Notes under the pieces: model-generated
Databases searched by the model: none
Seen by the model: only the letters and a program-made list of their open reading frames with translations
Told to the model about the DNA's origin: nothing
Assembly (NCBI GenBank): GCA_021810605.1
Contig: JAJZIL010000006.1
Span: forward strand, 1-54,492
DNA from: a bacterium
GTDB lineage: Bacteria > Patescibacteriota > Dojkabacteria > JAKAPS01 > JAJZLI01
Length of the DNA stretch: 54,492 nucleotides
Direction of reading: 5' to 3'
In this document: one piece after another, positions 18,325 through 25,896 of the stretch
Layout: every line of letters starts with the position of its first letter
Numbering within the stretch: the stretch's first letter is position 1
Translations under genes and position numbers: made by a program

Positions 18325-18627
18325 ATGAGTACAATATCTATAAAAGCAATTAAATTAATCTCTCTTAAAGATAAGTCATTAGGAAAACTTAAATATCATG
18401 ATGAGAATATATTTTTTAAAACTAGATTTGGAATACATACATTTGGAATGAAGAAAACAATAGATGTTATTGTACTTGATAATAAATTTAAAGTAATAAG
18501 TATAAAAAAGGTTCCTCCAAATAGATTCTATTTTTGGAACATAAAATACAATAATATATTAGAAACAGAGGAGAATAAATATAAAGATAATTTTTTATCT
18601 ATTGGAGATAATATAATATTAAATTAA
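18325..18627 (+). CDS. DUF192-family protein
   Basis: A 100-residue protein matching the DUF192 fold: a first strand pair, then KTRFGIHTFGMKKTIDVIVL (the family's hallmark 'R-GL/I...F-M....D..FLD' segment) and VISIKKVPPNRFYFWN, followed by the 'vLE' strand (NILETEEN). Unlike many DUF192 members it has no signal peptide. The family's biochemical role is not established. It is the last gene of the CAP/polytopic/DUF192 cassette and converges on the peptidase gene with a 3-nt gap. Confidence 0.8.
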   Translation: MSTISIKAIKLISLKDKSLGKLKYHDENIFFKTRFGIHTFGMKKTIDVIVLDNKFKVISIKKVPPNRFYFWNIKYNNILETEENKYKDNFLSIGDNIILN

Positions 18628-18630
18628 ATA

Positions 18631-19881
18631 TTAATAATATATTATTTGGTGAATTTCACTTGTATAAAAATAATCCCCATTTAATGTTTCATCTGGACCA
18701 CTTCCAGATGGATTATTAATGAGGTAGTTCCCATTTCCTAAAGGTTTAATTAAAATAATATAATGTGATCCCCCACTTACTGGCCACATTCCAGCTATAA
18801 CAGGAGTGCCTGAATTTAAAATTGCATCTACTTGAGATGAATTAAAATTATAACTATAACCCAAAAAACTTCCGTATACAGTAGGTTGTTCCCCATTAAG
18901 ATTTGGATATCCAGTAAGATACCCTTGTGAATCCATTAAATCTATAGGATTTATAAAATAATTATTATAATATTGAGATAACATAGAAAGATCAGTTGCT
19001 AAACAACCATACCAATAAACCATGTAATTTCCACTACATAATTGATTTGAATACCATGAGCTATCTGGCTTTCCTCCAAAATTTCCACAATCAGGAGGAA
19101 CATATCCCCCATTGCTAGTAATATATTCAATATAGGCCATTTCCGATTGGAGTTGTTGAGCCTGTGATTCTAAAGAACTATTTGAAGATTGTAAAGAATT
19201 ATTTGTAGCTTGAATTGAATTTTGTTCATTTTGCAAATTATTCTGATCAGCTATTAATGAATTTTCAGTTGAAACTTCTTGATTTAGTAAACTTTGCGCA
19301 TCTTGTTGTTTTAGCTGTACTGAAGCTTTATTAGAATTAAGTGCTGAAATAAGCTTATCCATTTGTATAACTAAATTATTCTCATGTGTAATTGTAGCTT
19401 TAAAATATACAACTGAGGCAATATCACTATTAATATTAGAATTACCCATAAATATTGTTACTGGAGGAATATATGTTTCTTCATAACCTGATTTGGCATT
19501 TTGATCTATTTTTCCTTTTATTACAGAAATCTGATTCTGTTCAGATAAAATTTGTGAATTTAATGTAGCTATCTGTGAATTTAGTTGAGCTACTTGAGTT
19601 TTTTCATTATTAACTAAAACTTGTTTCTGAAAAATCAATTGTTGATATGAATTTATCTGAGATTGAAGATTCTGAATATTTCCATTATTTTGATTAATTT
19701 TTGCTTGATTCTGAGCTATTAAATTCTGTAAATCATTATACTGTTGTTGTAGTACACTTATAGAAGAGGTTGCATCTACTTTAACATGATTAGACATCAT
19801 AAAAGGGTACACTACTATAGCAAGAGATAATATAGAAAAAAGAAATACTCTGAATTTTTTATTGGAAAGCTTTTTTTCCAT
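18631..19881 (-). CDS. Secreted coiled-coil protein with C39-like peptidase domain (PcsB-like role)
   Basis: A 416-residue exported protein. A signal/anchor helix is at about residues 10-30. A long Gln/Asn-rich coiled coil follows (about 38-250) in two segments broken by an ETYIPPVTIFMGNSN-type region, the layout of PcsB/EnvC/RipC-type activators. The C-terminal domain (about 265-416) resembles peptidase family C39-like proteins: WYGCLATDLSML with the candidate nucleophile Cys at about 293, GGSHYIILIKPLGNG with His at about 373, then LINNPSG. PcsB uses a CHAP domain at this place. The gene is last in a prfB-ftsE-ftsX operon, which supports control of the enzyme by FtsEX during division. Substrate (peptidoglycan peptide or protein) unknown. 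Confidence 0.8.
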   Translation of the reverse strand: MEKKLSNKKFRVFLFSILSLAIVVYPFMMSNHVKVDATSSISVLQQQYNDLQNLIAQNQAKINQNNGNIQNLQSQINSYQQLIFQKQVLVNNEKTQVAQLNSQIATLNSQILSEQNQISVIKGKIDQNAKSGYEETYIPPVTIFMGNSNINSDIASVVYFKATITHENNLVIQMDKLISALNSNKASVQLKQQDAQSLLNQEVSTENSLIADQNNLQNEQNSIQATNNSLQSSNSSLESQAQQLQSEMAYIEYITSNGGYVPPDCGNFGGKPDSSWYSNQLCSGNYMVYWYGCLATDLSMLSQYYNNYFINPIDLMDSQGYLTGYPNLNGEQPTVYGSFLGYSYNFNSSQVDAILNSGTPVIAGMWPVSGGSHYIILIKPLGNGNYLINNPSGSGPDETLNGDYFYTSEIHQIIYY

Positions 19882-19929
19882 AATAGTTTACATACCAATA
19901 TATCATAAAATCTGAACCAATTTCAATAA

Positions 19930-20856
19930 CTATTTTTTAAGATATCTTGATATTGCAATAAATGATGATATTGCACCAATTACTATTCCAATAAATATCT
20001 CTATTCCAATAATTTCTAATAGAAGTAATATAGAGTATTGAGGAATCGGGATTCCTTGAAAGAAACTTAAAATAGGAAGTAGAACGCTTTTTCTATATGA
20101 AGTACTTATTACTAAATATATTAGGTATAAAATTATAGATGATATAAATACCCCTATTATTCCATAAAAAGCTCCTTCTATTATAAAAGGTCCTGATACA
20201 TAAGTATCAGTAGCACCTACAAGTTTCATAATTTCTATATCTTCTGAATGAGAATTTATAGTTATTGCTATTGTTATTATAATAATAACAAATGAAATTA
20301 TGCTTAAAAATATTATAAGTCCTATACCTATACTTGTAATTATAGATACAGCTTTTTTCAAAAATTGAACAACACTCTTAAAATAGAGTATATTATTAAT
20401 TTCCCCCTTACTTTGAGCTTTAACTTTATAAAGTATATTTGCAATATCTTCTAAATTAGAAAGACTTGTTGTACTAATCTCATATGATGGAGGAAGGGCA
20501 TTTAGATCTACTGCGTTTGCAAGTTGAGGATTCTGAGTTTTTAAGACTTTTTCAAAATTTGTAAATGCCTGTTGTTTAGATACATATTTAATATTACTAG
20601 CTTTTCCTGTATCTATTATGTCCTTTTTAACGGATTGAATATATGATATAGGAGCATTTGGATTAAAAAATACTATTATTTGAGATTTTGACTCATAGTA
20701 ATGTAGTATTACATTTACTGAGTAAACAGTAAAAGAAAAAATTGATATAACAAAAAAAGTAAGCGTCATAATTGCAATTGATGCAAATGAAAGCCATCCG
20801 TTTCTTACTATATGTTGATATGTATATTTGAGTATCCTCTCAGCTTTAAGCATCAT
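19930..20856 (-). CDS. ftsX: Cell division protein FtsX
   Basis: A 308-residue permease-like protein with the FtsX layout: a cytoplasmic N-terminus, a first helix (SIAIMTLTFFVISIFSFTVY), an outside domain of about 120 residues, then three helices in the C-terminal half. The last part has the SHSEDIEIMKLVGATDTYVS loop typical of FtsX/MacB permeases. It partners with FtsE to activate extracellular hydrolases. The start codon overlaps the ftsE stop by 4 nt, and a strong AAGGAGGT (20865-20872) inside the end of ftsE supports the ATG at 20856. Confidence 0.95.
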   Translation of the reverse strand: MMLKAERILKYTYQHIVRNGWLSFASIAIMTLTFFVISIFSFTVYSVNVILHYYESKSQIIVFFNPNAPISYIQSVKKDIIDTGKASNIKYVSKQQAFTNFEKVLKTQNPQLANAVDLNALPPSYEISTTSLSNLEDIANILYKVKAQSKGEINNILYFKSVVQFLKKAVSIITSIGIGLIIFLSIISFVIIIITIAITINSHSEDIEIMKLVGATDTYVSGPFIIEGAFYGIIGVFISSIILYLIYLVISTSYRKSVLLPILSFFQGIPIPQYSILLLLEIIGIEIFIGIVIGAISSFIAISRYLKK

Positions 20857-21527
20857 TCGTTATAACCTCCTTCAGAGTCTCTTATAATTTTTCCTTCATC
20901 TAATGCAATAACTCTTTTTTGCATAGAATTTACTACATCTGAGGCATGAGTTGCCATCAGTATAGTTGTTCCCCAGCTATTAATTTTATTTAAAAGCTGA
21001 ATTATATCCCAACTTACAGAAGGATCTAGATTTCCTGTAGGCTCATCAGCAATAAGTATATGAGGATTATTAACAAGAGCTCTAGCAATTGCAACTCTTT
21101 GTCTTTCTCCTCCAGATAACTGGTTAGGAAAAAATTTAGATTTAGAGCTTAGTCCTACCATATCAAGAATATAATCAACACCTTTTTTTATTTCTCTATT
21201 GGTGTGATCAGATAGCTCTAGTGCAAATGCAACATTTTCAAAAGCTGTTTTTCTATCAAGCAGTTTAAAATCTTGAAAAACTACACCTATTTCTCTTCTT
21301 AAAAATGGTAAAGCTTTTTTATTTAGCTTTTCAATATCATATCCTGCAAAATGAATACTCCCAGAAGTTAAGTTTTCTTCTTTTATAATAAGTCTTATTA
21401 TAGTACTTTTTCCGGCACCAGAATGTCCTACTAAAAAAACAAATTCACCCTCATCTATATTGAAGTTTATATTATCTAAAACTGCTCTATTTTTGTAATT
21501 TTTTGAAACATTCTTGAAAGTAAGCAT
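20853..21527 (-). CDS. ftsE: Cell division ATP-binding protein FtsE
   Basis: A 224-residue ABC ATPase. Walker A is GHSGAGKSTIIRLI, the Q loop is VFQDFKLLDRKTAFENVAFA, the signature is LSGGERQRVAIARA and Walker B is LIADEPTGNLDP. All agree with FtsE. It energises FtsX to switch on envelope hydrolases at the septum. It lies between prfB (36 nt upstream) and ftsX (4 nt overlap). Confidence 0.96.
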   Translation of the reverse strand: MLTFKNVSKNYKNRAVLDNINFNIDEGEFVFLVGHSGAGKSTIIRLIIKEENLTSGSIHFAGYDIEKLNKKALPFLRREIGVVFQDFKLLDRKTAFENVAFALELSDHTNREIKKGVDYILDMVGLSSKSKFFPNQLSGGERQRVAIARALVNNPHILIADEPTGNLDPSVSWDIIQLLNKINSWGTTILMATHASDVVNSMQKRVIALDEGKIIRDSEGGYNE

Positions 21528-21563
21528 AACTACCTAATAGCATATAATAAAAGAAGTATTTTT

Positions 21564-22649
21564 TCAATTAAGTCTTATTTCTGCATAAACAAAAATATCT
21601 AAATCACCATTAAGAACAGATTCCGTGTCTGAAGTTTCTACATCTGTCCTTAAATCTTTAACTAACTTATATGGATTTAATACGTAATTCCTTATCTGGT
21701 TTCCCCACATTGCTATTTTATGTTCTCCTTTAAGATTAGATATTTCTTTTGCTTGCTTCTCTTCTTCTAATTTATATATTTGTGATCTTAATTTTTTCAT
21801 AGCATATTCTCTATTCTGTACCTGAGATCTTTCTGCTCCTGCAACAACCACCAATCCTGTTGGAATATGTTTCAAAGTAACCTTAGTTGATACTTTATTT
21901 ACATTTTGTCCTCCTGGACCACCTCCTCTAGTTGCAGAAAATTCTATATCTTCATCTCTAATTTCTATTTCATTATTATCTTCAATAAGAGGAGTAACTT
22001 CTACTAAAGCAAAAGAAGTTTGTCTTAAACCTTGAGCATTAAAAGGAGAGACTCTAACAAGTCTATGAGTTCCACTCTCACGCTTAAGATATCCATATAT
22101 ATAATCTCCTTCAACAACCATACTGATACTACTTATACCTGCTTCATTACCATATACACTATCAATAATTTCATATTTCCATCCCTTATTTTGAAAATAT
22201 CTTGTATACATTCTATAAAGCATTTCACTCCAATCCATAGCTTCAGTACCACCCTGTCCTGCATGAATTGAAAATATTGCTCCATTCCTATCAAATTTAC
22301 CAGATAGATAAGTCTTATACTCTATTTTTTCAAAATCAGAATCTATTGATATAAACTCATTTTCTACTTCATCCTTTAGACTTTCTATATCCTCTGTTGA
22401 AAGCGAAGTCAGCTCTTTTAAATATGAAATTCTAGAATCTAGGGAATTTATTGTATCTATATCAGACTTATAATCATTTAGCTCCTTCATCTTTGCTGTA
22501 GCATTAGAAGAATCTAACCAAAAATCTTCTTTAACAGAATCTAGTTCTAATTCACTTATTTTCCTTTCAATAGCTGCAAAATCAATATTTTTTTTAATAT
22601 CAAATAATCTTTTCTCTAGAACAGAAATTTTTTCTTTTATAATATCCAT
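21564..22649 (-). CDS. prfB: Peptide chain release factor 2
   Basis: A 361-residue class I release factor. The stop-codon reading motif is SPF (VRVSPFNAQGLRQ), diagnostic of RF2, which reads UAA and UGA, and the catalytic GGQ is in RGGGPGGQNVNKVSTK. The gene is continuous from ATG to stop with no in-frame TGA, so the autoregulatory +1 frameshift of many prfB genes is absent. Its presence shows UGA is a stop codon in this organism, which excludes the recoded lineages in which UGA is Gly or Trp. The upstream neighbour is a response regulator (11 nt) and the downstream one is ftsE. Confidence 0.97.
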   Translation of the reverse strand: MDIIKEKISVLEKRLFDIKKNIDFAAIERKISELELDSVKEDFWLDSSNATAKMKELNDYKSDIDTINSLDSRISYLKELTSLSTEDIESLKDEVENEFISIDSDFEKIEYKTYLSGKFDRNGAIFSIHAGQGGTEAMDWSEMLYRMYTRYFQNKGWKYEIIDSVYGNEAGISSISMVVEGDYIYGYLKRESGTHRLVRVSPFNAQGLRQTSFALVEVTPLIEDNNEIEIRDEDIEFSATRGGGPGGQNVNKVSTKVTLKHIPTGLVVVAGAERSQVQNREYAMKKLRSQIYKLEEEKQAKEISNLKGEHKIAMWGNQIRNYVLNPYKLVKDLRTDVETSDTESVLNGDLDIFVYAEIRLN

Positions 22650-22660
22650 ATTTTATTTTT

Positions 22661-23050
22661 TTAAGGAAGTTTTAGAATAGTTTTAACCTCTTCTATAATT
22701 TGTTTTGTAGAGTGAAATGATTTTATTACATATCCAGCAGCTTCTCTAGCAAAACCTTCTTTTATAGTAGTATCATCAGAGAGATTTGTAAGAAGGATTA
22801 CAGGAATATTCATAGTAGACGGGGAAGATTTTAATTCCTTTAATACATCTAATCCATTTATACCAGGAAGCATTATATCTAGAAGTATAAAATCTGGCTT
22901 TTCATTTTTAGCCATTATAAGACCTTCTTCTCCGGTATAGGCATTTAGAATAGAAAAATTATCCTGTTCAAAAGCTCTAGCATAAAGAAAGGCTATATTA
23001 ACTTCATCCTCAACAAATAGAACTTTCATTTTTTTACTACTACCTTCCAT
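22661..23050 (-). CDS. Single-domain response regulator
   Basis: A 129-residue receiver domain without an output domain: acidic pocket E14-D15-E16, phosphoacceptor D58 (ILLDIMLPG), Thr after VILLT and Lys at about 110 (GYVIKS). It is the first gene of the prfB-ftsE-ftsX-peptidase operon. The promoter spacing favours the ATG at 23050 over the internal Met at residue 8. No kinase lies next to it; a distant kinase, perhaps the one at 889, would have to phosphorylate it. Stand-alone receivers act through protein contacts. Confidence 0.92.
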   Translation of the reverse strand: MEGSSKKMKVLFVEDEVNIAFLYARAFEQDNFSILNAYTGEEGLIMAKNEKPDFILLDIMLPGINGLDVLKELKSSPSTMNIPVILLTNLSDDTTIKEGFAREAAGYVIKSFHSTKQIIEEVKTILKLP

Positions 23051-23058
23051 TTATATAA

Positions 23059-23087
23059 ATTATATGCATATATGTAACAAAAGTAAA
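23059..23087 (-). promoter_or_regulatory. Promoter of the response regulator-prfB-ftsEX operon
   Basis: Read on the minus strand: TTTACT (23082-23087), 17 bp spacer, TATAAT (23059-23064), then eight bases to the ATG at 23050. It stands back to back with the slipin promoter, whose -35 region starts at 23088. Confidence 0.55.
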
Positions 23088-23116
23088 TAGAATTTTTTAT
23101 TTAAATGATATATAAT
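23088..23116 (+). promoter_or_regulatory. Promoter of the slipin gene
   Basis: A consensus TATAAT (23111-23116), with a weak -35 (TAGAAT, 23088-23093) 17 bp upstream. The ATG at 23123 begins at the expected transcription start, so the in-frame ATG at 23105, which precedes the -10 box, is unlikely to be used. Confidence 0.5.
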
Positions 23117-23122
23117 ATTATT

Positions 23123-24058
23123 ATGAATTCAACATCTACATCACCTAGATCAAGTCCTATATCGATACTATTGTTTTTTGTTGTTTTTATTTTTGGTCTT
23201 ATTGTATCCGCTCCACTTATAATTGCTAATATCTACGTGGGTATTGTTTGGATAGTACTAGTACTTATTATAGCAAGAATAGTTTCTCTAGCTGTTAGAG
23301 CTGCTTCTGAGTGGGAGCGAGTAGTTATATTAAGATTAGGAAAATATAGTAGAACAAAAGGACCTGGTATATTTTTCTTAATACCTATAGTTGAAACCAT
23401 TGCATATTGGATAGATTTAAGAACTGTATCAACTCCAATAAGGGCAGAACAAACACTTACAAAAGATAATGTCCCTGTATCTGTAGAGGCTATTCTTTTT
23501 TGGAAAGTTAATAATCCTAGAGATGCAGCTTTACAAGTAGCAAATTATAAAGATTCTGCAGACCTAGCTGCTCAAACTGCACTAAGAGATATGATAGGTA
23601 AATCTGAACTTGCAACAATACTTTCTGATAGAGAGACAATAGATTTAAGTCTGCAAGATATAATTTCAAAAAGAGTTACCCCTTGGGGTATTACTGTAAT
23701 ATCAGTAGAGCTTAGGGATGTCATTATTCCTGAAAATCTACAAAATGCTATGAGTCAAAAAGCTCAAGCAGAAAGAGAGAGAGATGCAAGAGTAATTTTA
23801 GGAGATTCAGAAAAGATTATCGCAGATAGCTTTATGGAAGCAGGTAAAAAATATGCAGACAATCCAACTGCAATGCATCTTAGAGCTATGAATATGTTAT
23901 TTGAAGGATTAAAAGAAAAGGGAGCACTTATTATTGTTCCTTCCTCTGCTGCAGATACAATGAACTTAGGTGGAATTGTTGGATTACAAGAATATCAAAA
24001 ACAAGAAGAAAAAAAATCTAATATAAATAATACTCCCCCTAATAAAAATTCATCATGA
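23123..24058 (+). CDS. Slipin / stomatin-like SPFH-domain protein
   Basis: A 311-residue protein. Two adjacent hydrophobic segments at the N-terminus (about 10-60) form the membrane hairpin. The SPFH/band 7 domain follows: SEWERVVILRLGKYSRTKGP, DLRTVSTPIRAEQTLTKDNV, VSVEAILFWKV and LRDVIIPENLQNAMS. A short helical oligomerisation region and a C-terminal segment with LRAMNMLFEGLKE complete it. Slipins organise membrane microdomains and are usually paired with an NfeD protease partner, which is not seen here. Its last four bases overlap the miaA start. I chose the ATG at 23123 because the -10 box overlaps the upstream one. Confidence 0.92.
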   Translation: MNSTSTSPRSSPISILLFFVVFIFGLIVSAPLIIANIYVGIVWIVLVLIIARIVSLAVRAASEWERVVILRLGKYSRTKGPGIFFLIPIVETIAYWIDLRTVSTPIRAEQTLTKDNVPVSVEAILFWKVNNPRDAALQVANYKDSADLAAQTALRDMIGKSELATILSDRETIDLSLQDIISKRVTPWGITVISVELRDVIIPENLQNAMSQKAQAERERDARVILGDSEKIIADSFMEAGKKYADNPTAMHLRAMNMLFEGLKEKGALIIVPSSAADTMNLGGIVGLQEYQKQEEKKSNINNTPPNKNSS

Positions 24059-24909
24059 GAATAGTACTACTTGGTCCAACTGGATCTGGAAAAAGTATTT
24101 TAGCTTATCAAATTGCAAAAAAAATTAATGGAGAGATTGTGAGTGCAGACTCTAGACAAGTATATAGATATCTTAATATAGGAACTAATAAAGAAATATT
24201 CAGTGATATAAGAACTCATCTTATAGATATGATAACACCTAAGGAAGTATATAGTGTATATGATTTCAAGAAGGATGCAAATAAAGCTATAAAAAAAATT
24301 GAATCAGAAGGAAAAGTTGCTATTATTACAGGAGGCACTAATTTTTATATAAAAAGTTTAATTTATAATATAGACTATTCTCATTCAACTATAAATCCTT
24401 TGCTTGAAAATAAAAGTAAAGAGGAATTATGGGAACTACTTAAAGATAAAAATCTAACATTTTTTAATAATTTAAATAATAGTGATAAAAATAATATTAG
24501 AAGATTAAAAAGGTATCTTAGCCTTGATTTACTTGATAATCAGAAACCACCACTAATACTAGATCCTAAATATAGAACCTATAGTATAGATATCGATTTA
24601 GAGAAAATAAAAGAAAATATAGAATATAGGACTCATGAGATGATAAAGAAGGGTTTAATAGAGGAGACTGTAGATATTCTTGACATGGGTTTTTCTGAAA
24701 AGGATCCTGGATTTAAGATTACTGGATACTCAGAAGTTATAGATTATAAGAATAATATAATTACTAATGAGAAGGATCTAGAAGAAAGAATTAATAGATC
24801 TACTTATAGACTAGCAAAAAAACAGAGAACTTTTGAAAAAGGAATTAAAGACAGAATTGTAATGGAAAGTGAAGAGATTATAAAACACATAGAAAAATCC
24901 CACTTCTAA
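24055..24909 (+). CDS. miaA: tRNA dimethylallyltransferase
   Basis: A 284-residue P-loop transferase: GPTGSGKSILAYQIA (Walker A-like), VSADSRQVYRYLNIGTNK (the conserved DSxQxY motif that contacts A37), then the dimethylallyl-site segment and a C-terminal part with TGYSEVIDY and the TYRLAKKQRTFEK stretch. It adds dimethylallyl to N6 of A37 in tRNAs reading UNN codons. The start overlaps the slipin stop by 4 nt. The stop codon lies in the loop of a terminator-like hairpin. Confidence 0.95.
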   Translation: MRIVLLGPTGSGKSILAYQIAKKINGEIVSADSRQVYRYLNIGTNKEIFSDIRTHLIDMITPKEVYSVYDFKKDANKAIKKIESEGKVAIITGGTNFYIKSLIYNIDYSHSTINPLLENKSKEELWELLKDKNLTFFNNLNNSDKNNIRRLKRYLSLDLLDNQKPPLILDPKYRTYSIDIDLEKIKENIEYRTHEMIKKGLIEETVDILDMGFSEKDPGFKITGYSEVIDYKNNIITNEKDLEERINRSTYRLAKKQRTFEKGIKDRIVMESEEIIKHIEKSHF

Positions 24910-24921
24910 GTGAGATTTTTT
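24893..24921. terminator. Bidirectional hairpin terminator between miaA and HU gene
   Basis: AAAAATC-C-CACT, loop TTCTAA region, AGTG-A-GATTTTT followed by T-rich sequence. The structure is symmetrical with A-rich and T-rich flanks, so it can terminate both convergent genes. It contains the miaA TAA. Confidence 0.65.
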
Positions 24922-24949
24922 CTTTTCTTAATTTTTTAAGAATTCAAGC

Positions 24950-25222
24950 TTATTTAACAGCTGCTTTAAGAGCTTTTCCAGCTCTAAATGCAGGAGTTTT
25001 AGTTGCAGGAATACTAATTTTAGCTCCTGTTTGAGGATTTCTACCTTCTCTTTGAGATCTTACTCTTACTTCGAATTTACCGAAACCTGTAATAAGTACA
25101 TCATCTCCTTTTTTCAAAGCTGAAGTTACAGTATCTACAAATGCATCAACTGCATCGTTAGCTGCTTTCTTTGTAAGACCTGTCATAGAAGCTACTTGGT
25201 TTACTAAATCTACTTTTAACAT
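24950..25222 (-). CDS. hup: HU family DNA-binding protein
   Basis: A 90-residue HU: helix-turn-helix dimer core (LVNQVASMTGLTKKAANDAV), then GDDVLITGFGKFEVR and the DNA-clasping arm RNPQTGAKISIPATKTPAF, ending GKALKAAVK. The start is taken at the ATG at 25222, not the in-frame GTG at 25231, because that GTG lies inside a perfect Shine-Dalgarno AAGGAGGTGAT (25227-25237). This is one of few strong ribosome sites in the window and fits a highly expressed nucleoid protein. It binds and bends DNA. Confidence 0.96.
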   Translation of the reverse strand: MLKVDLVNQVASMTGLTKKAANDAVDAFVDTVTSALKKGDDVLITGFGKFEVRVRSQREGRNPQTGAKISIPATKTPAFRAGKALKAAVK

Positions 25223-25383
25223 TATTATCACCTCCTTAGTAAATAATATGCTTTTAAACCAGAGATTTTTTTATGTCGACTATAAAAAAACCCTGTATTA
25301 AAAACATTATTTAAGAGTATATAGCTTTAATACTGTAAATGCAACATATTTAGGATAGATAGAGAATAAATACTTTAATAGAG

Positions 25384-25896
25384 CTATTTTATAGAATCTT
25401 TTTCTTTATAAATTTTTTCTAAATCATCATTACTTACTAGTTTATAAGGCTTTTTCATCAAGTCTAAAAACATTATTCCATTCATGTGATCTATTTCATG
25501 AAGAATCAGGTGGGAGTAAAATCCTTCAAATTGATAGGTCCTCCTTTTATTATTCTCATTTACATATTCAACTATTAACTTATTTGGTCTTTTTACTCTT
25601 CCAAATAAATTTCCATCCTCAAGAGACATACAACCTTCCCATTCAGAGGAGAGTTTAGTATCTTCAAAAAGAATTTTTGGATTAATCATAACTTCCCATT
25701 CATCTTCTACATATATAACACTCATTCTCAAGAGTACTCCAACCTGAACTGCAGCAATTCCGACACAATTATCTACAGACTTACCATACTCAATCATATC
25801 CTGAGCCAAATTCCTTAATTTTTTATCAAAAATCTTAACAGGAAGCGATTTTTTCTTTAAAATTTTATTACCCTCTAATATTATTTTTACACTCAT
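25384..25896 (-). CDS. def: Peptide deformylase
   Basis: A 170-residue metalloenzyme with the three deformylase motifs: VGIAAVQVG (GxGxAAxQ with the first Gly pair altered), EGCMSLE (metal Cys in EGCxS) and LILHEIDHMNGIMF (HExDH; two metal His and the catalytic Glu). It removes the formyl group from nascent Met. This fits the fmt gene at 47939. It overlaps the relA/spoT-type gene by 4 nt, at the end of the recA-recJ-rel-def operon. Confidence 0.95.
   Translation of the reverse strand: MSVKIILEGNKILKKKSLPVKIFDKKLRNLAQDMIEYGKSVDNCVGIAAVQVGVLLRMSVIYVEDEWEVMINPKILFEDTKLSSEWEGCMSLEDGNLFGRVKRPNKLIVEYVNENNKRRTYQFEGFYSHLILHEIDHMNGIMFLDLMKKPYKLVSNDDLEKIYKEKDSIK

Noticed and set aside
25223-25231. GTG start of HU at 25231
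   Set aside because: It lies inside the Shine-Dalgarno sequence; the ATG at 25222 has ideal spacing.
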